Made by a program: the position numbers and the translations under genes
Source: Longimicrobium sp.
Lineage (GTDB): Bacteria; Gemmatimonadota; Gemmatimonadetes; Longimicrobiales; Longimicrobiaceae
Length of the DNA stretch: 47,795 nucleotides
Direction: 5' to 3'
NCBI GenBank assembly: GCA_036387335.1
Contig: DASVTZ010000008.1
Location: 1-47,795 of the forward strand
Part shown: positions 43,101-47,795 of the stretch, one piece after another
Position numbering within the stretch: position 1 is the first letter of the stretch
Layout of the letters: each line of letters begins with the position of its first letter
Notes under the pieces: generated by a model
What the model was told of the DNA's origin: nothing
The model's input: the letters and a program-made list of their open reading frames with translations, nothing else
Database searches by the model: none

Positions 43101-43321
43101 TGGACGTGGTGATGCCGCACATGGGCGGCCACGCCGCCGCCCAGCGGCTGGGGGACATCCTGCCTGGCGTTCCGCTGGTCTTCATGTCCGGCTACACGGA
43201 CGACGAGGTGCTGCGGCGCGGCGTGCTGACCTCCGCCGCGCTCTTTCTGCAGAAGCCTTTCACCCCCTGGTCCCTCCTGGAGATCATCCGCGCCACGCTG
43301 GACCAGCACGCCGCCCGCTGA
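40130..43321 (+). CDS. Hybrid histidine kinase with five PAS domains and a receiver domain
   Basis: The 1063-residue soluble protein has a coiled-coil start, PAS domains at about 55-165, 185-290, 305-425, 435-555 and 562-675, a HisKA with GGVAHDFNNVLT (His701), a HATPase domain (MNLTVNARDAMPHGG; SDTGSGM at about 856; GRGTGLGLSTVYGIV) and a C-terminal receiver (LVEDED, LMDVVMP with Asp992, QKPF with Lys1042). This is the AHDFNN class of hybrid kinases common in environmental bacteria. Signals are unknown. The start at 40130 is preferred because 17 upstream residues look unconserved. It converges on the outer-membrane protein gene 28 bases away. Confidence 0.9.
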   Translation: MNQQTLTPQDRVLRIDEIRRRIDALRAEMRELGGDERTTLFPRDREASEVLQASIDALSAHLAVVDGEGAIVAVNEAWRRFGEENGAARSYLGESYTGVCARVRGGDGDMARRTAEGIRAVLAGETDFFTLQYPCHTPRERLWFQLRVTPLVSDGVRHAVVAHENVTAEQSARAEAEAERDRAVRILESVTDAFFALDEDWRFRYLNPQAEPLLRRRRDELLGRRIWDEFPEAVGTVFETEYRAVVETGLPRTFETYFAPLEGWFEVNAHPNDGGVSVYFRDVTRRRQRDEEAAKFTERLAEERSLLNAVVQQLPVGVIIAEAPSGRLILGNRKIDEIWSHGYMSSGSVSEYGDWEGYHPDGRRVRAEEWPLARALRTGRSVVDETYEIVRPDGVRGTARLSATPVADARGDIVAGVVIAADITAEAAAARAVRASEERYRLVFSATNDVLWDWELASDTLEWNEALTAVLRHPRGSGITNLAWWEERIHPEERARVVARLRSALDGSDLTWSDEYRFARGDGSYVRILDRAYLLREADGRPVRMIGSMLDLSERDRVEDAVRLQALLLDTVQQAVIATDLDGAITSWNPYAEQLYGWRADEVLGLTRRELFGADIDEADAEAAEALASGESWTGELTLTRRDGRPLTVIATRSPVQDSTGRTIGVVGVSTDLTEQRNLQEQLRQSQKMEAVGMLAGGVAHDFNNVLTVIGGNVSLLLSDTPADDPRQEDLREIRQAAERAASLTRQLLAFSRRQILKPQSLQVGSLVSDMLPMLRRLIGEDVDLHFNARDQAVSVEADPGQLEQVLMNLTVNARDAMPHGGRISIETAEAEFDGSQRAWDGSLIPAGRYVMLAVSDTGSGMPPEVMGHIFEPFFTTKEVGRGTGLGLSTVYGIVRQSGGHLWVYSEVGVGSVFKIYLSAAAAGRPARTPADPAAAGGTETILLVEDEDAVRMVARRALTRSGYAVLECRNGVEAIEMAERHGGVIDLVLMDVVMPHMGGHAAAQRLGDILPGVPLVFMSGYTDDEVLRRGVLTSAALFLQKPFTPWSLLEIIRATLDQHAAR

Positions 43322-43349
43322 GCTTCAAAACGAAAGTGAGACAATCCGG

Positions 43350-43910
43350 TCAGAACGCGAAGCCGATGTTCACCAGGCGGATGGTGGGGATCACTACCGG
43401 GAGGTCGGAGGCGTCGTCGATGTCGCCGCCGATCAGGCGGCGGGCGCCGATGCCGGTGCCGATGAAGAAGCGGCGGTCGCGCCCCACCAGCCAGTTGTAG
43501 TTCAGCTCCACACCCACGATGAACGCGGATGAGGTCGTGCCGTCATCCTGCCGCACCTGCGAATCCACGACGAACTCCTCGAAATCGTTCTCGTCGGTCA
43601 CCTGGCCGTACCCCAGCGATCCGCCGATGGAGAAGCCGGAGAGGGGGCGCGCCTGCGGATAGTAGCGGAACTTGGCCTCGACGGTGGCCAGCGCGTCGTT
43701 GTCGGGCGAGAAGTACGCCCCCGCCACGCCCACGGTGGTGGTGGTGCTGACCGCCCGCTCGTACTCGCCGTTGAAGTAGCCGAAGAGGAGGCCCAGCGGA
43801 TTCGCGGAGATGACCTGCTGGTACGCGGGCACGGAGTCGGTCTGGGCGCGCGCCGGGGCGGCGGAGACCAGGGCGGCGGCTGCTACGGCGGCGATGAATC
43901 GCTTCTTCAT
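43350..43910 (-). CDS. Outer-membrane beta-barrel protein
   Basis: The 186-residue protein has a signal peptide (AAVAAAALVSAAPARAQ). Alternating strands follow (PLGLLFGYFNGEYERAVSTTTTVGVAGAYF, VEAKFRYYPQ, FSIGGSLGYGQV, AFIVGVELNYNWLVG, FFIGTGIGARRL) and it ends IRLVNIGFAF, a typical barrel end with terminal Phe. It resembles small DUF3575-like barrels. Not part of an overlapping operon; mqnA ends 110 bases upstream. Confidence 0.85.
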   Translation of the reverse strand: MKKRFIAAVAAAALVSAAPARAQTDSVPAYQQVISANPLGLLFGYFNGEYERAVSTTTTVGVAGAYFSPDNDALATVEAKFRYYPQARPLSGFSIGGSLGYGQVTDENDFEEFVVDSQVRQDDGTTSSAFIVGVELNYNWLVGRDRRFFIGTGIGARRLIGGDIDDASDLPVVIPTIRLVNIGFAF

Positions 43911-44020
43911 GGATACGGGACCGTGTGTGGAAGAGTGCTGGGATCGGAAGCCGGGAGCGGCTCCCGATGGTGCATCTGCAGGCGAATGCGCGAGCGCGGG
44001 CGGTTCTGACGAAGCCGGGC

Positions 44021-44845
44021 CTACACGGCCCAGCGCAGCTCCGGAACCCGCGGGATCTCGCCGATCTCGGCGGCAAGGGCATAGAACGCCCGAAGCCCCT
44101 CGATCATGGACGGGTCCAGCTCGAACGACAGGTCGCCCCAGTAGCGCTCGAGGAACGGGGGCTCGAAACCGAAGTGCGGCCCCCAGCGCACCGCCAGCTC
44201 CGCGCGGTTGCGCGCGCCGTACTCGCGCGAGGCCAGCAGGGTGCGGTGCAGGCGGCGCAGCGCGTCCGGGCTGCCCCCCGCCACCTGCCATACGGCGAAG
44301 GCGAAGGGGAGCCCCGTCTGCTCCCACCAGACCTGGCCCAGGTCGAAGCGAAAGGGAAGGCCGGGGTGCAGCCCTCCGCGCAGCGCCACGTCGCCGATGA
44401 AGAGCGCCGCGTCCGCGCCGGCGGCGAAGGGGTCGTCGCGGGCCTGGTCGAACCAGTGGAAGGCGGGCTCCACGCCCCAGCGCGTGCGCAGCAGCACCTT
44501 GAGCAGCACCACCGAAGTCGCCGACGCGGTGGGGATCGCCACGCGCGCGCGGTCGAGCGACTCGGGCGGGCGGCGCGCCAGGAAGAGGATGCTCCTCACC
44601 GGCCCCCGCGACCCGATCACCAGCTCCGGCATGATGCCGTACTCATCCGCATGCCGCGCGAACTCGATGCTGGACGACGGCGCCACGTCGATCTCGCCGC
44701 GGTCCAGCATCCCGTTCAGCTCCGACGGCACCCCCTCCACCACCGAGAGCCCCGCCCCCAGCCCGCCATCCAGGATCCCGGCGTGCACCGGAAAGCAGTT
44801 GCTGTACGTGATGTGCCCCAGCCTGAGCGCCCTCTCCTCCTCCAT
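44021..44845 (-). CDS. mqnA: Chorismate dehydratase (menaquinone, futalosine pathway)
   Basis: The 274-residue protein is an MqnA family member: LRLGHITYSNCFPVHAG at the start, VVEGVPSELNGMLDRGEIDVAPSSSIEFARH, ALFIGDVAL, and FDLGQVWWEQTGLPFAFAVW. MqnA removes water from chorismate to make 3-enolpyruvylbenzoate, the first step of futalosine-type menaquinone synthesis. Other mqn genes are not in the window. ATG 44845 has GGAGG upstream and is chosen over in-frame ATGs at 44857 and 44881. Confidence 0.92.
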   Translation of the reverse strand: MEEERALRLGHITYSNCFPVHAGILDGGLGAGLSVVEGVPSELNGMLDRGEIDVAPSSSIEFARHADEYGIMPELVIGSRGPVRSILFLARRPPESLDRARVAIPTASATSVVLLKVLLRTRWGVEPAFHWFDQARDDPFAAGADAALFIGDVALRGGLHPGLPFRFDLGQVWWEQTGLPFAFAVWQVAGGSPDALRRLHRTLLASREYGARNRAELAVRWGPHFGFEPPFLERYWGDLSFELDPSMIEGLRAFYALAAEIGEIPRVPELRWAV

Positions 44846-44876
44846 CGCCCCCTCCATCCAAAAAGAAAACAGCAGT

Positions 44877-44948
44877 CTCACGCGGAGACGCGGAGGCGCT
44901 GAGAGAACTTCGCGTGCTCTCCTCTGCGTCTCCGCGCCTCCGCGTGAG
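44877..44948. repeat. Inverted repeat, family C (copy 3)
   Basis: CTCACGCGGAGACGCGGAGG at the left and a right arm ending GCGCCTCCGCGTGAG form a near-perfect stem. It sits between mqnA and the cytidylate-kinase-like gene, 30 kb from the other two copies. Confidence 0.85.
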
Positions 44949-44966
44949 GCCGCAGTAGAAGCCGGT

Positions 44967-45590
44967 TCAACCCGGACGCTGGAGCACGCGGTTGGTGGCC
45001 TCCCAGATCAGCTCCGCCGTCCCCTCCACGCCGAAGCGTGCGGTGTCGACGCTGAGGTGGTAGAGGGCGGGATCGAGCCAGTCCTGCCCGAAGTGCTCGC
45101 GGACGTACGCGCGCCGGTCCGCGTCCGAGCGGCGCACGCGCTCTGTGGCGACGCGCTCGTCGATGCCGAAGTGCTCCCTCACCCGCGCCACCCGCGCCGC
45201 GAACGGGGCATGTAGCAGCACGTGAAAGGTGTCCGCGTTGCCGCGCAGGATGCACTGCGCCCCGTGCCCCACGATCACCGCCGGCTCCTCCGCCGCGGCC
45301 TGGGCCACGATGCGCCGCGCCGCCTTCGCCGTCGCCTCGGGCGAGAGGGCGGCGGGGACGCCGGCGAGCGACTCCGGGAAGCTCTCGGAGAGATACAGCC
45401 CCAGCCGCTCCACGAAGCGCTCCACGCGCTCGGTGTTGGCCTCCACCTGCTCAGGCGCCACCTCCAGCTCGGCGGCGATCCGCTCCACCAGCGCGCGGTC
45501 CAGCAGGCGCCAGCCGAGCGCCTCGGCCAGCCGGTTGGCCACCGCCTCGCCGCGGGCGCCGAACTGCCTCGCAATCGTGACCACCGTCAT
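44967..45590 (-). CDS. Cytidylate-kinase-like family protein
   Basis: The 207-residue protein has the cytidylate-kinase-like fold: TIARQFGARGEAVANRLAEALGWRLLDRALVERIA at the start with a P-loop variant lacking the classical GxxGxGK, then VIVGHGAQCILRG, FHVLLHAPFAARVARV and a mid-helical region. This is the Cytidylate_kin2 type, whose substrate is not established. No second gene of nucleotide metabolism is adjacent. No clear ribosome-binding site. Confidence 0.85.
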   Translation of the reverse strand: MTVVTIARQFGARGEAVANRLAEALGWRLLDRALVERIAAELEVAPEQVEANTERVERFVERLGLYLSESFPESLAGVPAALSPEATAKAARRIVAQAAAEEPAVIVGHGAQCILRGNADTFHVLLHAPFAARVARVREHFGIDERVATERVRRSDADRRAYVREHFGQDWLDPALYHLSVDTARFGVEGTAELIWEATNRVLQRPG

Positions 45591-45730
45591 CCGTCACGCC
45601 TCCGCCGAAGGTGCGCGCTGAGAATGCCCCCCGCCGCGTCCCCTTGTCAACGCGCGCGCACCGGCCTAACGTCCCACGACCCATCCCGATTCGCGAAAGT
45701 GCCCGCCGTTCCCTCCACCCGGGGTCCTCC

Positions 45731-46077
45731 ATGTCAGGTCCGTCCACACCGCCGCCGCCTGAACCGCTCACCGCCGATGCCTGGGCGCGGCTGGAGAACG
45801 ACCCCGAGTTCCGCGCCCTGGTGGCCGCCAAGCGCCGCTTCATCATCCCCGCCACGCTCTTCTTCGTGGTCTACTACTTCGCCCTGCCGGTGCTCGTGGG
45901 CTACTTCCCCCGGGCGATGGGACGCGACGTGGTGGGGAACGTGAACGTCGCCTACCTCTTCGCCCTGTCGCAGTTCTTCATGGCGTGGATCCTCATGGTG
46001 ATGTACGTGCGCCGTGCCCGCGACTTCGACGCCCAGGCCGAGCGGATCGCGTCGCGCGCCCACGCGGGAGGTGCCAG

Positions 46078-46081
<4 letters not shown>
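45731..46081 (+). CDS. DUF485 membrane protein, partner of the sodium symporter
   Basis: The 116-residue protein has a Pro-rich head (STPPPPEPLTADAWARLENDPEFRALVAAKRRFI) and two membrane helices (IIPATLFFVVYYFALPVLVGY; VAYLFALSQFFMAWILMVMYVRRARDF), the usual form of DUF485 (YjcH) proteins that precede actP. Its stop overlaps the GTG start of the symporter (GTGA). Confidence 0.88.
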
Positions 46082-47709
<1,628 letters not shown>

Positions 47710-47717
47710 GGGGCGGG

Positions 47718-47795
<78 letters not shown>

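Noticed and set aside
40124-43309. A 1061-codon open frame on the minus strand
   Set aside because: It is antisense to the hybrid kinase, whose domains and motifs are complete; the antisense protein is low in complexity and matches no family I know.

Overview
The window is a 47.8-kb piece of a very GC-rich bacterial chromosome, ending in 77 G's that look like a contig-end sequencing artefact. I infer a Gram-negative bacterium, probably Gemmatimonadota of the Longimicrobium type. The reasons are an outer-membrane gene repertoire (TolC/RND efflux, Mla-type MCE transport, M16 protease pair, S74 surface protein), a futalosine-pathway mqnA, large soluble PAS kinases, and several families of GC-rich hairpin repeats in the gene gaps. 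The taxon rests on general resemblance, not on a marker gene.

Layout. 1-2724: surface proteins, namely the end of an Ig-repeat protein and an S74 self-cleaving beta-roll protein. 2725-6259: a decayed 3' copy of a flavin monooxygenase gene, an AT-rich tail-anchored discoidin gene, then an intact LLM monooxygenase and an ATP-grasp ligase as an overlapping pair. 6581-7204: a two-gene unit resembling a toxin-antitoxin pair, with a HigA-like antitoxin and an unrecognised first gene. 7227-9785: a chain of four overlapping genes (DNase IV, CAP protein, winged helix, YhcH) preceded by a DUF559 endonuclease. 10065-12925: an M16 protease pair behind a good promoter and followed by a strong terminator. 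13197-18806: L,D-transpeptidase, DUF72, small proteins, metallo-beta-lactamase fold and HD hydrolases, and DUF3616. 18978-21733: DUF445, Yip1, a lipoprotein and a small cysteine-containing protein.

22133-26445 (minus strand) is an AttEFGH-like ABC system: a truncated permease, a full permease, an ATPase, and an AttH/CrtC lipocalin-like domain fused to a permease N-terminus. 26664-29579 is a PAS/GAF histidine kinase. 29816-36528 is a GbsR/MarR-regulated RND efflux operon with a perfect palindrome just upstream. 36953-39593 is an mlaE-mlaF-mlaD operon. 40130-43321 is a hybrid PAS kinase. 43350-45590 holds an outer-membrane protein, mqnA and a cytidylate-kinase-like gene. 45731-47709 is a DUF485 protein with an acetate-type sodium symporter.

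Most genes are ordinary housekeeping or envelope functions. The less ordinary parts are the unrecognised partner of the HigA-like antitoxin, the fused AttH protein beside a truncated permease, the AT-rich discoidin gene bracketed by real and decayed copies of the same gene end, and an RND pump with extra membrane segments. Many consecutive genes overlap by four bases (ATGA or GTGA), which suggests translational coupling.
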